From: Pseudoduganella albidiflava
GTDB lineage: Bacteria; Pseudomonadota; Gammaproteobacteria; Burkholderiales; Burkholderiaceae_D
Length of the DNA: 64,000 nucleotides
Reading direction: 5' to 3'
Assembly (NCBI RefSeq): GCF_004322755.1
Contig: NZ_CP036401.1
Span: 1,116,001 to 1,180,000, forward strand
In this document: positions 28,401-36,214 of the stretch, piece after piece
Numbering within the stretch: position 1 is the first letter of the stretch
Layout: each line of letters starts with the position of its first letter
Made by a program: the position numbers and the translations under genes
Notes under the pieces: generated by a model
The model's input: only the letters and a program-made list of their open reading frames with translations
Database searches by the model: none
What the model was told of the DNA's origin: nothing

Positions 28401-29576
28401 GAACAGCTGCCGGCGCACCATTTCATGAACTTCAAGGTGATCGACGAGCATGGCCGCCAGCTGGACATGGGCCGCAACCTGGCCACCCTGCAGGCGGAAT
28501 ACGGCATCCAGGCGCGGCAGAGTTTCCAGAGGATGGCGGAAAACGCGCCGCCCGCATCCGCCGCTTCGCTGGCGCAGCTGGGCGGAGGACGGGCGGAGAA
28601 GGGACAGGACAAGGGGCCGGACAGGGGCGCAAAGCACGGCGGTATCGCGGGCGAGGTGAAGGCGGGTGGCATGCCGGGTGCGGCCGTGCCGGCACCGGCA
28701 GCCACCGCCCCGGCACCGGCCGCCGCGCATACGAACATCACGTCATGGTCGTTCGGCGAACTGCCCGAACTGCTGGAGATCGTGCAGGGCAAGCTGACCC
28801 TGATCGGCTTCCCGGCGCTGGTGGACAAGGGCACGCACTGCGACCTGGAAGTGTTCGACGATCCGAACGTGGCCGCGCGCACGCACCGCATCGGCCTGCG
28901 CCGCCTGTTCGCGCTGCAGATGAAGGACCAGATCAAGTTCGTCGAGAAAAGCATCCCGAACCTGCAGCAGATGGGCATGCAGTTCATGAGCATGGGCACG
29001 CAGGAGGAACTGCGCGACCAGATCATCGCCAAGGCGATCGACATCGCCTGCCTGCAGGATCCGCTGCCGCTCGATGCGGCCGCGTTCAACAAGCGCAAGG
29101 ACGAAGGCAAGTCGCGGCTGGTGCTGCTGGTGAACGAGATCGCCCGGCTGGTGTCGCAGGTGCTGACCGAGTTCCACGGCTTGCCGAAGCGGCTGCAGGG
29201 CATCAACCCGCAGGCCGCGGCCGACATGCAGGAGCAGCTGAAAGGGCTGGTGCACAAGCGCTTCCTGCTCGATACCGAATTCGCGCAGCTGGCGCATTTC
29301 CCGCGCTACCTGAAGGCGATGAACGTGCGGCTGGAAAAGCTGCGCACCGATCCGGCACGCGATGCGAAATCGATGGCCGACTGGCACCAGGCGGCGCAGC
29401 CTTACCTGCGCGTGATGCGCGAGAAATCGGCCGGCAAGAATACCGATCCAAAACTGGTGGAGTATCGCTGGATGCTGGAGGAATTGCGCGTTTCGCTGTT
29501 CGCGCAGGAGTTGCGCACGCCGATGCCGGTGTCGGTCAAGCGCTTGTTTAAAGTGTGGGAGTCGATGCAGAGGTAG
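25416..29576 (+). CDS. hrpA: ATP-dependent RNA helicase HrpA (DEAH box)
   Basis: 1386 residues, the long HrpA type. A charged, repetitive N-terminal leader (about 70 residues, Arg/Lys/Gly/Glu-rich) is followed by Walker A GETGSGKTTQLPK, DEAH in IIIDEAHERSLN, SAT in ITSATIDAERF, and motif VI QRAGRCGRVADG, then the HA2/OB region and the long C-terminal DUF3418-type extension. A low-complexity insert at about residues 1045-1105 (Gly/Ala/Pro with GQDKGPDRGAKHGG) may be a flexible linker. It is implicated in mRNA processing and ribosome-associated remodelling in other bacteria. Confidence 0.95.
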   Translation: MSEAIKQSPSSSSPKTNEARTPRRDDGRRGGAPREKATPEQGAAGEKRAPRQGGAREKPTPEQLAAREAERLFRNPLPPITFPEDLPVSGRRGEIAEALSKHQVVIVSGETGSGKTTQLPKICLELGRGQKGLIGHTQPRRIAASSTAKRIAQELGSPLGEHVGYKVRFNDTLHKGAYVKLMTDGILLAETQTDPLLKGYDTIIIDEAHERSLNIDFLLGYLKQLLPRRPDLKVIITSATIDAERFARHFSQHGKPPVPVIEVSGRLYAVEVRYRPVEREPVRLPEGANAAKPQMRTAAAAKEKRDLMDAILDGVDEVCRIGPGDVLVFLPGEREIRDAAEALRKHHPPHVEILPLFARLSVEEQDRVFRTTNQRRIVLATNVAETSLTVPGIRYVVDAGLARVKRYSYRNKVEQLQVEPVAQSAANQRAGRCGRVADGVCIRLYDEEDYNKRPKFTDPEILRSSLASVILRMKSLHLADVETFPFIEPPLARAIADGYQLLQELGAVDDDNRLTNLGRKLAKLPLDPRVGRMILAAQDFTCLTEVLIVAAALSVQDPRDRPIEHQQAADQAHQKFADEKSEFLSYIKIWRWFEEAIEHKKTNRQLQDNCRANFLSQVRLREWRDVHSQLLTLVKEQGWRMNETPATYEQVHMALLTGLLGNVGFKMEDDPGYLGARGIKFNIWPGSSLGKKAGKWVMAAELVETTRLYARTIAKIEPEWLEKIGAHLLRKSWGEPRWEKRPAQVTAAEKATLYGLTIYSQRRINYALHNPAEAREIFIRDALVAGDYDTRAPFFAHNHRLVKEIENLEHKSRRQDVLVDDQLIEAFYDKLIPHDVVNGAGFEAWYKKAAQAEPKILYLVKEDLMRHEAAGVTTELFPKKLLAAGVEMALTYHFEPGTVRDGVTLHVPLYALNQLSRERCEWLVPGMLKEKVHLLLKSLPQKLRRHMVPLPEYAQKFCDRIHEKQAFGRGDLVDAIIADIREQITITVLTSDFKPEQLPAHHFMNFKVIDEHGRQLDMGRNLATLQAEYGIQARQSFQRMAENAPPASAASLAQLGGGRAEKGQDKGPDRGAKHGGIAGEVKAGGMPGAAVPAPAATAPAPAAAHTNITSWSFGELPELLEIVQGKLTLIGFPALVDKGTHCDLEVFDDPNVAARTHRIGLRRLFALQMKDQIKFVEKSIPNLQQMGMQFMSMGTQEELRDQIIAKAIDIACLQDPLPLDAAAFNKRKDEGKSRLVLLVNEIARLVSQVLTEFHGLPKRLQGINPQAAADMQEQLKGLVHKRFLLDTEFAQLAHFPRYLKAMNVRLEKLRTDPARDAKSMADWHQAAQPYLRVMREKSAGKNTDPKLVEYRWMLEELRVSLFAQELRTPMPVSVKRLFKVWESMQR

Positions 29577-29599
29577 TCAAAAGCCGCGCGGAGCGGTAA

Positions 29600-29728
29600 T
29601 GCCGTTCTGTTAAGTCCACCCCAAGTGCAAATTCCGGGATCAGACCCGGCGGGTCTGATCCCAGCCCTTCGCTGTTGGGGTGGATGCATGCGCTTCCAAT
29701 GTGCCGGATTACGCTTAACTTAACGGCA
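29600..29728. repeat. Compact copy of a dispersed palindromic element after hrpA
   Basis: Nested inverted repeats: outer 15-bp arms (29600-29614 with 29714-29728, 13 of 15 matching), inner CACCCCAA/TTGGGGTG (29617-29624 with 29675-29682), and a central perfect 12-bp hairpin GGGATCAGACCC-GGC-GGGTCTGATCCC (29636-29662). Its ends, 29616-29634 (19 bases identical) and 29655-29695 (37 of 41 identical), match the inverted copy at 45781-46003. No gene lies between 29577 and 29746. Confidence 0.85.
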
Positions 29729-29746
29729 CTACGGCGGCCAGGCCTG

Positions 29747-30460
29747 TCAGTACTTCTTGTTCGGGTCGATGCTGGTGTTCTGGTTCGACAGCCCGCCGGC
29801 CTGGTTGACGTTCTTGTCGGTCAGGTCGGAGTCGCCGCGCCCCAGGTCCAGTGCATCGCTGCCCAGGCCGGTGCCGCTGCCCAGGCTGCCGCTCTGGCTG
29901 GACAGGCCGCTGCTGCTGCCCATGCTGCCGCTGCCCATGCTGCTGCCCGAACCGCCGGACAGGTTGCCCGACTGGCTCTGGCCAAAGCTCGAGCCGCTCT
30001 GCATGGTGCTGCTGCCGCTGCTCATCACGCTGCCGGTGGAGGTCATCTGGCCAGGCATCGCCTGCGCGGCGCCGCCCCAGAAGCTGCTGATCTGGCTGCC
30101 GAATTCGGCGCTCGCCATGTCGGGCCAGCGGTCCTTGTCGAAGCCGGGGGCGTTTTCCAGGCGTTCTTTCGCCACGTCCAGGATGAAGCGCTTGTTGACG
30201 GTATCGAGTTGCAGCGCCTGCCATGGCACGGCGAACAGCTTGTCGCCCATACCCAGGATGCCGCCGAACGACAGCACGGCATAGGCGATTTTGCCGGACT
30301 GCATGTCGATCATGATTTCTTTAATGTCGCCCAGGTCTTCTTCCTGGCGGTTGTACACGTCTTCGCCCATCAGCGTGTCGGCACCCATCAGGTGCGGGCC
30401 GGGGCCATCGTTGTCGCGGTCACGGTAAATGCCAAACGGGTCTCGGTCGAGATAGCTCAT
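29747..30460 (-). CDS. PRC-barrel domain protein with a Ser/Gly-rich tail
   Basis: 237 residues starting MSYLDRDPFG after AGGAGACC. A PRC-barrel-like domain (about 30-110: LMGADTLMGEDVYNRQEEDLG, KEIMIDMQSGKIAYAVLSFGG, LFAVPWQALQLDT) is followed by FDKDRWPDMA and then about 110 residues rich in Ser, Gly, Met and Gln, predicted disordered. Proteins of this type are often stress or desiccation-associated, but no function is established here. A shorter paralog at 63279-63758 lacks most of the tail. Confidence 0.85.
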   Translation of the reverse strand: MSYLDRDPFGIYRDRDNDGPGPHLMGADTLMGEDVYNRQEEDLGDIKEIMIDMQSGKIAYAVLSFGGILGMGDKLFAVPWQALQLDTVNKRFILDVAKERLENAPGFDKDRWPDMASAEFGSQISSFWGGAAQAMPGQMTSTGSVMSSGSSTMQSGSSFGQSQSGNLSGGSGSSMGSGSMGSSSGLSSQSGSLGSGTGLGSDALDLGRGDSDLTDKNVNQAGGLSNQNTSIDPNKKY

Positions 30461-30615
30461 GTTGGTCTCCTGTGATGCAGTTTGTGGAAAGGCCGCCGCG
30501 CGTGGCCCGGCGGTGCGCATGCCAGAATAGCGCAAGCGGATTTTTCGCGTCCTTACCGGAATTCAATAGTGTGGCCGGGCTCCGTGGCACGGAGGCCCGG
30601 CAAAACGGAGGAATC

Positions 30616-31677
30616 ATGGTCAAGCGAAATGCCGGCGCGCGCCTGGTGCGCTCGTTGATGAAGGCGGGAACCGCCCAGCAGAAGGCGGCGGTGAAGATGG
30701 TCGGGTCCATGCTGGCGTTGCCGAAGAGCAGCGTGCGCAAGCGGCCCGCGAAGAAGGCCGCGGTGGCGGCGCCCCGCGCGCGCACGCCGCCGGCCACGCC
30801 GGTGGCGCCCGGACGCTGGCTGGCCGGCCATCACCTGGCGGGGGCCCAGCAGATGCAGTACTGGCTGTACCTGCCGCAGGGCGAAGTGCCCCGCGATGGC
30901 TGGCCGCTGCTGCTGATGCTGCATGGCTGCCAGCAGACCGCCACCCAGTTCGCGCAGGGCACGCGGATGAACACGGTGGCGGAAAAGAAGGGCTATGCGG
31001 TGCTCTATCCGCAGCAATCCGTCACCGTGCATGCGCAGCGCTGCTGGCGCTGGTTCGACCGCGCCACGCAGCAGGGCGGCGGCGACGTGCAGCCGGTGGC
31101 GGCCATCCTCGGCAAGGTGCTGGCGCAGTACCCGATCGACCGGCGCCGCATCTACGTGTGCGGCATCTCGGCCGGTGCCGGCCTGGCCAATATCCTGGCG
31201 CTCAATTTCCCCGACCTGTTCGCGGCGGTCGGCCTGCATTCCGGGCCCGTGTTCGGCGCCGGCCACGGTACCGTCGGCGCGCTGGGCGTGATGCGCCATG
31301 GCGGTGGCTTGCGGACCGAGCCGGCCATCCGCGAAGTGCTGGCGCGGCGTGCCAATTTCCCGCTGATGCCCGCCATCCTGTTCCAGGGCGATGCCGATAC
31401 CGTGGTGCACGCGGTGAACCAGCAGCAGCTCGTGCGACAGAGTTTGCTGTTGAACGGCGTGCCGGCCGATACACCGGTCAAGGTCACGCGGCGCGGCACC
31501 CGCAGCGGGCATGAGATCCGCGATTACCAGGTCGGCAGCAAGGTGGTGCTGCGGGTGGTGCGGGTCGATACGCTGGACCATGCGTGGAGCGGCGGCGACA
31601 CGATGATCGCCTTCCACGGGAAAGGGCCGGATGCCAGCAGGATGATGCTGGAGTTTTTCGGCAAGCACCGGCGGTAG
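30616..31677 (+). CDS. PHB depolymerase family esterase
   Basis: 353 residues from ATG 30616 (ACGGAGGAATC ribosome site). A basic, Ala/Lys-rich N-terminus without a clear signal peptide leads to an alpha/beta-hydrolase domain: LMLHGCQQTATQFAQGT (oxyanion region), the nucleophile elbow CGISAGAGLAN (G-x-S-x-G), Asp in FQGDADTVVH and His in LDHAWSGGD. It fits the LpqC/poly(3-hydroxybutyrate) depolymerase-like esterases. The substrate may be polyhydroxyalkanoate or another ester; absence of a signal peptide argues for an intracellular enzyme. Divergent from the PRC-barrel gene. Confidence 0.88.
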   Translation: MVKRNAGARLVRSLMKAGTAQQKAAVKMVGSMLALPKSSVRKRPAKKAAVAAPRARTPPATPVAPGRWLAGHHLAGAQQMQYWLYLPQGEVPRDGWPLLLMLHGCQQTATQFAQGTRMNTVAEKKGYAVLYPQQSVTVHAQRCWRWFDRATQQGGGDVQPVAAILGKVLAQYPIDRRRIYVCGISAGAGLANILALNFPDLFAAVGLHSGPVFGAGHGTVGALGVMRHGGGLRTEPAIREVLARRANFPLMPAILFQGDADTVVHAVNQQQLVRQSLLLNGVPADTPVKVTRRGTRSGHEIRDYQVGSKVVLRVVRVDTLDHAWSGGDTMIAFHGKGPDASRMMLEFFGKHRR

Positions 31678-31774
31678 GAGCAGCCATCGCCATGGTGCCT
31701 TGGCACGCCCTCGAGCCGGGTTGGCGCCACACGATTGCCAGAATGTCATTGTCAAAACGGCCCATCGATAGTAC

Positions 31775-31790
31775 TGTATATGCATACAGT
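31775..31790. promoter_or_regulatory. LexA (SOS) box upstream of imuA
   Basis: CTGTATATGCATACAG is a full match to the CTGT-N8-ACAG LexA palindrome, extended by TA on both sides, 21 bases before the imuA ATG. A second box of the same form precedes dnaE2 (58569-58584). DNA-damage control of both loci follows. Confidence 0.92.
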
Positions 31791-31810
31791 ATTTCTTTGA
31801 ATCATCACCC

Positions 31811-32518
31811 ATGGCCCAACTTGCTCCGCTCGCGGCGCCGGAAGCCTTGCATCCCTCACTCTGGCTTGCATCGCAACTGGCGCAATCGCACGATCGCTGC
31901 GTCGACACCGGACACCCGGTCCTGTCGGCCCAGTTGCCGGGCGGCGGCTGGCCGACGGGAACGCTGGTGGAATTGCTGCTGCAGCAGCCGGGGATCGGCG
32001 AAATGCGCCTTCTGCAACCGGCACTGGGGGCCTTGAAACGGCCCATCGTGCTGGTGCAGCCGCCGTATGCCCCGCAGGCGCTGGCGCTCGATGCGCTGGG
32101 CATTTCCCCCACCCAGCTGGTATGGATCCGCAACACTGGCAAGAGCGCCGATGCGCTGTGGGCCGCCGAACAGATCCTGCGCAGCGGCTGCTGCGGCGCA
32201 TTGCTGCTGTGGCAGCAGCACGTGCGCAGCGAAGCGCTGCGCCGCCTGCACCTGGCGGCGCAAAGCGGCGAAACGCTGTTCTGCCTGATGCGGCCGCTGG
32301 CGGCCGCGCAGGATGCGTCGCCGGCGCCGTTGCGGCTGGCATTGCGGCCCGCCGCCGGGGGACTGCAGATCGATTTTGTAAAACGCCGGGGGCCGCAACG
32401 CGATGCGCCATTGTTCCTGCCCTTGACCCCTTCTTTACTGCAACGACATGCGCCTCTGGATCGGCCTGCACCTGCCCCGGCTCCCGCTCGAAGTATTTTG
32501 CCCGAGCTGGTCGGCTGA
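31811..32518 (+). CDS. imuA: ImuA-like SOS mutagenesis protein
   Basis: 235 residues; a RecA/SulA-like ATPase-fold relative that acts with ImuB and DnaE2 in translesion synthesis. Visible: LPGGGWPTGTLVELLLQQPG (weak P-loop-like region), RPIVLVQPPYAPQALALDALG, and LLLWQQHVRSEALRRLHLAAQ. The C-terminal 25 residues are Pro/Ala-rich. It is preceded by a LexA box and overlaps imuB by 71 bp in another frame, so the pair is translationally coupled. Consistent with an SOS-induced cassette, but dnaE2 is not adjacent. Confidence 0.88.
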   Translation: MAQLAPLAAPEALHPSLWLASQLAQSHDRCVDTGHPVLSAQLPGGGWPTGTLVELLLQQPGIGEMRLLQPALGALKRPIVLVQPPYAPQALALDALGISPTQLVWIRNTGKSADALWAAEQILRSGCCGALLLWQQHVRSEALRRLHLAAQSGETLFCLMRPLAAAQDASPAPLRLALRPAAGGLQIDFVKRRGPQRDAPLFLPLTPSLLQRHAPLDRPAPAPAPARSILPELVG

Positions 32519-33923
32519 CGCGCTCACCGCGGTGCTGGACCACGACGCGGTGCTGGCCGTGTCGGACGATGCACGCCGCGCCGGGATCGTGCCGGGCATG
32601 CGCCGCGGCGGCGCGCTGATGATGGCGCCGGAAGCGCAGTTGCACGAACGCGCGCCGGAACGGGAAAGCGAAGCGCTGCACGCGGTGGCGATGGCGATGC
32701 TGCAATTCACGCCGCAGGTGGCCGAAGCCGAGGAAGCCACGCTGCTGATGGACGTGGGCGCCAGCCTGCGCCTGTTCGGTGGCATCCGCCGCCTGTGCGC
32801 ATTGGTGCGCGCCAGCCTGCGCAAGCTGGGTTTCACCGCCGTGCTGGGCGTGGCGCCCACGGCACGCGGCGCCTGGCTGCTGGCGCGCGGCGGCGGTAGC
32901 CGGGCGATCCGGCTGGAGAAAATGACGGCGCGGCTGCACCGGCTGCCGGCCAGCCTGCTGCCGCCGGCGCGGCCCTACATGACATGGCTGGAAGGTATCG
33001 GCTGCCTGTCGGTGGGCGACGTGGCGCGCCTGCCGCGGCCGGGCCTGCAGCGGCGCTGTGGGCGCGCGCTGCTCGACGTGCTCGATGCGGCGCTGGGCCA
33101 CGCGGCCGAGATGTTCCACTGGATCGAGGCGCCCACCACGTTCCATGCCAGGCTGGAGCTGTTCGGCCGGATCGAGAATACGGACCTGCTGCTGGCCGGC
33201 GCCTGCCGCCTGCTGCAGCAGATGACGGGCTGGCTGAACGCCCGCCAGCTGGCCGTCGAGCGCATCACGCTGCTGCTGGAGCACGAGCGGGGCAAGGTGG
33301 CGCGGCCGCCCACGCCCGTGGAGATCGTGCTGGCCGAAGCGGTCTGGCGCGACGACCACCTGGTGCGCCTGCTGAAGGAACGGCTCGCCAAGCTGGAACT
33401 CGAAGCGCCCGTGATCGGGCTGGTGCTGGAAGCGCCGCATGTCAAGCCGATGGCGCCGCTGTCGGATTCGCTGTTCCCCGAACCGGGCGGCAGCAGCGAA
33501 GACCGGCAGCGCCTGTTCGAGGTGCTGGTGGCGCGCCTGGGGGCGGACAACGTGCTGCAGGCGGCGCCGAAAGCCGATTACCGGCCCGAGCACGCGAATG
33601 CGTGGGTGCCCGTGCAGCAAAAGATCCGCCCGCAGGACGTGGCGGCCTGCCTGCCGCCCGGCGGCCTGCCGCGCCCCACGTGGCTGCTGCCGAAGCCGAT
33701 CGCGCTGCTGGTGCGCGATCACCGGCCTTTCTACTGCTCGCCGCTGCGCATGGTGTCGGCCGCCGAACGCATCGAGGCGGGCTGGTGGAGCGATACGCAG
33801 ACGCGCGATTACTTCATTGCCCAGGGCGAGGACAACGCGCATTATTGGGTGTATCGCGAACGGCTGCCGGGGGCGGACGAGGAGGCTGAACCGCGGTGGT
33901 ATCTGCATGGGCTGTTCGGGTGA
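32448..33923 (+). CDS. imuB: ImuB, Y-family polymerase-like protein
   Basis: 491 residues; a Y-family polymerase homolog. It begins MRLWIGLHLPRLPLEVF, where the metal-binding DxD seen in active Y polymerases is absent (LHLPRLPLE), as is usual for ImuB, which is thought to be catalytically dead and to bridge DnaE2 to the beta clamp. AEEATLLMDVGASLRLFGG and LGVAPTARGAWLLARGG are family blocks. An obvious clamp-binding motif was not located. It starts inside imuA and is under the same LexA box. Confidence 0.92.
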   Translation: MRLWIGLHLPRLPLEVFCPSWSADALTAVLDHDAVLAVSDDARRAGIVPGMRRGGALMMAPEAQLHERAPERESEALHAVAMAMLQFTPQVAEAEEATLLMDVGASLRLFGGIRRLCALVRASLRKLGFTAVLGVAPTARGAWLLARGGGSRAIRLEKMTARLHRLPASLLPPARPYMTWLEGIGCLSVGDVARLPRPGLQRRCGRALLDVLDAALGHAAEMFHWIEAPTTFHARLELFGRIENTDLLLAGACRLLQQMTGWLNARQLAVERITLLLEHERGKVARPPTPVEIVLAEAVWRDDHLVRLLKERLAKLELEAPVIGLVLEAPHVKPMAPLSDSLFPEPGGSSEDRQRLFEVLVARLGADNVLQAAPKADYRPEHANAWVPVQQKIRPQDVAACLPPGGLPRPTWLLPKPIALLVRDHRPFYCSPLRMVSAAERIEAGWWSDTQTRDYFIAQGEDNAHYWVYRERLPGADEEAEPRWYLHGLFG

Positions 33924-34081
33924 TGTCGACTTAACGGAAGGCATCGGGAACATGCCTTGGCAGCGGCTCAAATGGCTGAGTACGACAACCAGGCTCCTCT
34001 ACAGTAATTGTCAAGGAAACTTGCTCGCCAACACAGCCAGGCGAAGACGGTGTTCATTTCATTATTCTGAAAGGGAATGTC

Positions 34082-34393
34082 ATGGAATTCATCGATGCGC
34101 AGACTTTTGGCTTGGACTGGAAGGAGAAACACATACGCCTCGGGGTGGGCACTACCGGACGCAACGACAACACCGGCAAACGGATGTCATTGCCCAGGGG
34201 CGCCATCGGCTACGTCATCAGCGCTACCCCTCGCACGATCCTTGTGTTGTTTGGAAAGGAGTTACTCAAGCCACCGCCACCAACATCGAATGGCAGTTGG
34301 GCGGTCGGCACCAGCCTGGGCCGGCTGTATTCCTATGTAACGACATTTGACTGGAACGACTGGACCAATCTCGATATTCGCCGGGAAAAGTAA
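34082..34393 (+). CDS. Small protein of unknown function
   Basis: 103 residues, not recognised. AAAGGGAATGTC gives a ribosome binding site. It is soluble, with a central beta-type stretch (AIGYVISATPRTILVLFGKEL) and an aromatic C-terminal part (YSYVTTFDWNDWTNLD). The region is less GC-rich than its flanks, which would fit acquired DNA. It stands alone between imuB and a PEP-CTERM gene. Nothing in context suggests a function. Confidence 0.6.
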   Translation: MEFIDAQTFGLDWKEKHIRLGVGTTGRNDNTGKRMSLPRGAIGYVISATPRTILVLFGKELLKPPPPTSNGSWAVGTSLGRLYSYVTTFDWNDWTNLDIRREK

Positions 34394-34512
34394 CGCAGCA
34401 AAAACCGTAATTGCCGACGAATGGTTATGAGTTTAGTGTCATGCAATAGCGCCCAGTACAACGGGCGCCATTCACCGGCTACCGAATCGTGGCCGGGTCG
34501 TCACCGCTGCCG

Positions 34513-35247
34513 TCAGTGGCGCCGGCGGCGGGCGAGGGCGGCGATGCCGGCCAGGCCGGTCAGCAGCAGTAGGCCTTGCGCCGGCTCGGGTACCGGGCTG
34601 ATCGAGATGTTGTCGACGGCGACGTCGAAATAGGTGTAGCCGAACATCATGCCCGGTACATAGGTAGTGAACGCCACTTCATCGACACCGGCCAGCACGC
34701 TGGCGAAAGTACGGTTCGACGGCAGGTAGGGCATGCCGGTGCTGTCTTCCGCCCCGTAGCCGCCCCAGCCGGCTGGCAGCGCGGTGGCCGATGTATCGTC
34801 GATGGTGACCGACAGGTGCTGCCAGCCGGGCTTGCTGGCATCGAGCGTGCCGACCTTGACCCAGACGCTCGTGTAGGGCAGGCCGTTGGTCATGTTGTCG
34901 TAGTCGCGCAGTTCCAGCACCAGGTCGCGCGTGACTTCGCGGTTGAAGAAGAAGACGCTCTGGGCCGATACGTCGATGCCGAAGGTAACACCGCCCATCT
35001 GGGTGTAGTCGCGCACGAAGTCCGTGTTGTCGCGCGTGCTCCAGGCCACGCCGAAGTTTTCCATCCGGGTGCGCAGCGACGGGGCATCGTTGCCGAGCGA
35101 GTGATCGATCGAGGAACCGCCATTGCCGTCCAGCGGTTGCAGGCCATGCCAGCCTTCCTGGCCGTTCGAAAAAGTCACCGTGCTGCCGGCGGCAGTGGCG
35201 GTAGCCTGCAATGTAGCCAACAACAACATCGTCAAAGTCTTCTTCAT
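34513..35247 (-). CDS. PEP-CTERM sorting domain protein
   Basis: 244 residues. Signal peptide (MKKTLTMLLLATLQATATAA), a beta-rich extracellular domain of about 190 residues with FSNGQEGWHGLQPL and a central VWVKVGTLDASKPGWQHL segment (resembling carbohydrate-binding-like jelly rolls, unproven), then PVPEP, a hydrophobic helix and RRRRH. It is an exosortase substrate by family criteria. Unlike the pair at 3.5-9.8 kb it is not Gly-repeat-rich. The domain type was not identified. Confidence 0.88.
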   Translation of the reverse strand: MKKTLTMLLLATLQATATAAGSTVTFSNGQEGWHGLQPLDGNGGSSIDHSLGNDAPSLRTRMENFGVAWSTRDNTDFVRDYTQMGGVTFGIDVSAQSVFFFNREVTRDLVLELRDYDNMTNGLPYTSVWVKVGTLDASKPGWQHLSVTIDDTSATALPAGWGGYGAEDSTGMPYLPSNRTFASVLAGVDEVAFTTYVPGMMFGYTYFDVAVDNISISPVPEPAQGLLLLTGLAGIAALARRRRH

Positions 35248-35363
35248 AGTCGTCCTTGTGTGTTGAATGACCTCGTATCGCCGCGCCGCCGCAGGGTAAG
35301 CGGGGCCAGCCAGCGCTCGGGCAAGGCGCTGACACTTAATTTTTACTTAAGGGATACACGGCC

Positions 35364-35392
35364 ATTCTCGACGGCGACTTACGCCATGTCAA
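35364..35392 (-). promoter_or_regulatory. Possible promoter of the PEP-CTERM gene
   Basis: On the minus strand TTGACA (35387-35392) and GAGAAT (35364-35369) are separated by 17 bases, 117 bases before the start codon. The -35 is perfect and the -10 weak. Confidence 0.35.
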
Positions 35393-35451
35393 AGACGTTT
35401 GATGACTGTTTTGTAACAAAGTGCTGTGTGGAACTTGGACATTCCACCAGG

Positions 35452-35556
35452 GTAGAAGGCCAATTCGCCGCCACACATTTCTCATTGAACGTGGAAGACC
35501 TGCTGGGCACTGCCGCCTGCCCGCGCGAGCACCGCCCGGCGCCCGCCTGCTGATCA
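35452..35556 (+). pseudogene. Decayed fragment of the alpha/beta hydrolase at 36989-37750
   Basis: Translation of this stretch gives VEGQFAATHFSLNVEDLL and PREHRPAPAC before a stop, matching [18 protein letters not shown] and [11 protein letters not shown] of the intact gene 1.75 kb away. GAACGTGGAAGACCTGCTGG is identical in both. A small indel near 35515 breaks the frame, and flanking DNA bears no further homology that I can see. This is best read as a residue of a duplication. The rest of the 35248-35620 gap shows nothing else. Confidence 0.75.
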
Positions 35557-35620
35557 TGCGGGGCCGGCTTGATACTTCAACCGCGCACTTTTTCGGCCAC
35601 TGGTTCTGCTGCATGCATGC

Positions 35621-36214
35621 TTATTTGCTGCGGTTGGCAATCTCGTTGCCGGCATAGCCGCCGCCGATGATACCGGCCAGGGTCGCCAGCTTCTTGCCAT
35701 TGCCGTCGCCGATCTGGTTGCCGATCAGGCCGCCGACCACGGCGCCGGTACCGATGGCCACATAGTTCGGCTTGCTTTCCTGCGCAACCGGGGCAGCGGC
35801 GTACACCGGCTGCTGCTGCGGTGCCTCGCTGCGGACCGGCGCCTTGTGCACGACCTTGCGCGGTGCGGGTTCGCGGTACACGATTTCCCGCACGACCACG
35901 CGTTCCGGCGCGGCCGGCTGGCGTACAGCAGGCGCCGGCTCCGGTGCGAGTGCCGGCTGCTGCAGCGCTTGCGGCGCGAGCTGCTGCGCGGCCGGCTGTG
36001 CCGCTGCCAGCTGCTGCGCTCCGACAGCCTGGGGGGCGCCGATGGCTTGCTGCGCCGCCAGGCCCGCTGGAAGGATTTGCGCGGCCGGTTCGGCTTTGCT
36101 CGATGGCAGGACGCCGGTCAGGGCGGCGATACCCGTGGCGCTCAAGGCGATCACCGAGACGGCTGCGGCGGCAAACAGTGGGTGGATACGGCTTGCGGTA
36201 GCGATTTTTTCCAT
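35621..36214 (-). CDS. Glycine-zipper 2TM domain protein
   Basis: 197 residues. One N-terminal hydrophobic segment (LFAAAAVSVIALSATGIAALTG), a Gln/Ala/Pro-rich linker of about 90 residues, then a C-terminal glycine-zipper block (AIGTGAVVGGLIGNQIGDGNGKKL, with ATLAGIIGGGYAGNEIAN) typical of Rickettsia 17-kDa-type outer-membrane-associated proteins. The N-terminal segment may be an uncleaved anchor. The role is probably envelope-related; no partner is evident. Confidence 0.85.
   Translation of the reverse strand: MEKIATASRIHPLFAAAAVSVIALSATGIAALTGVLPSSKAEPAAQILPAGLAAQQAIGAPQAVGAQQLAAAQPAAQQLAPQALQQPALAPEPAPAVRQPAAPERVVVREIVYREPAPRKVVHKAPVRSEAPQQQPVYAAAPVAQESKPNYVAIGTGAVVGGLIGNQIGDGNGKKLATLAGIIGGGYAGNEIANRSK

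Noticed and set aside
33938..33958. Hairpin AAGGCAT/ATGCCTT after imuB as a terminator
   Set aside because: A 7-bp stem without a following T run is too weak to call.
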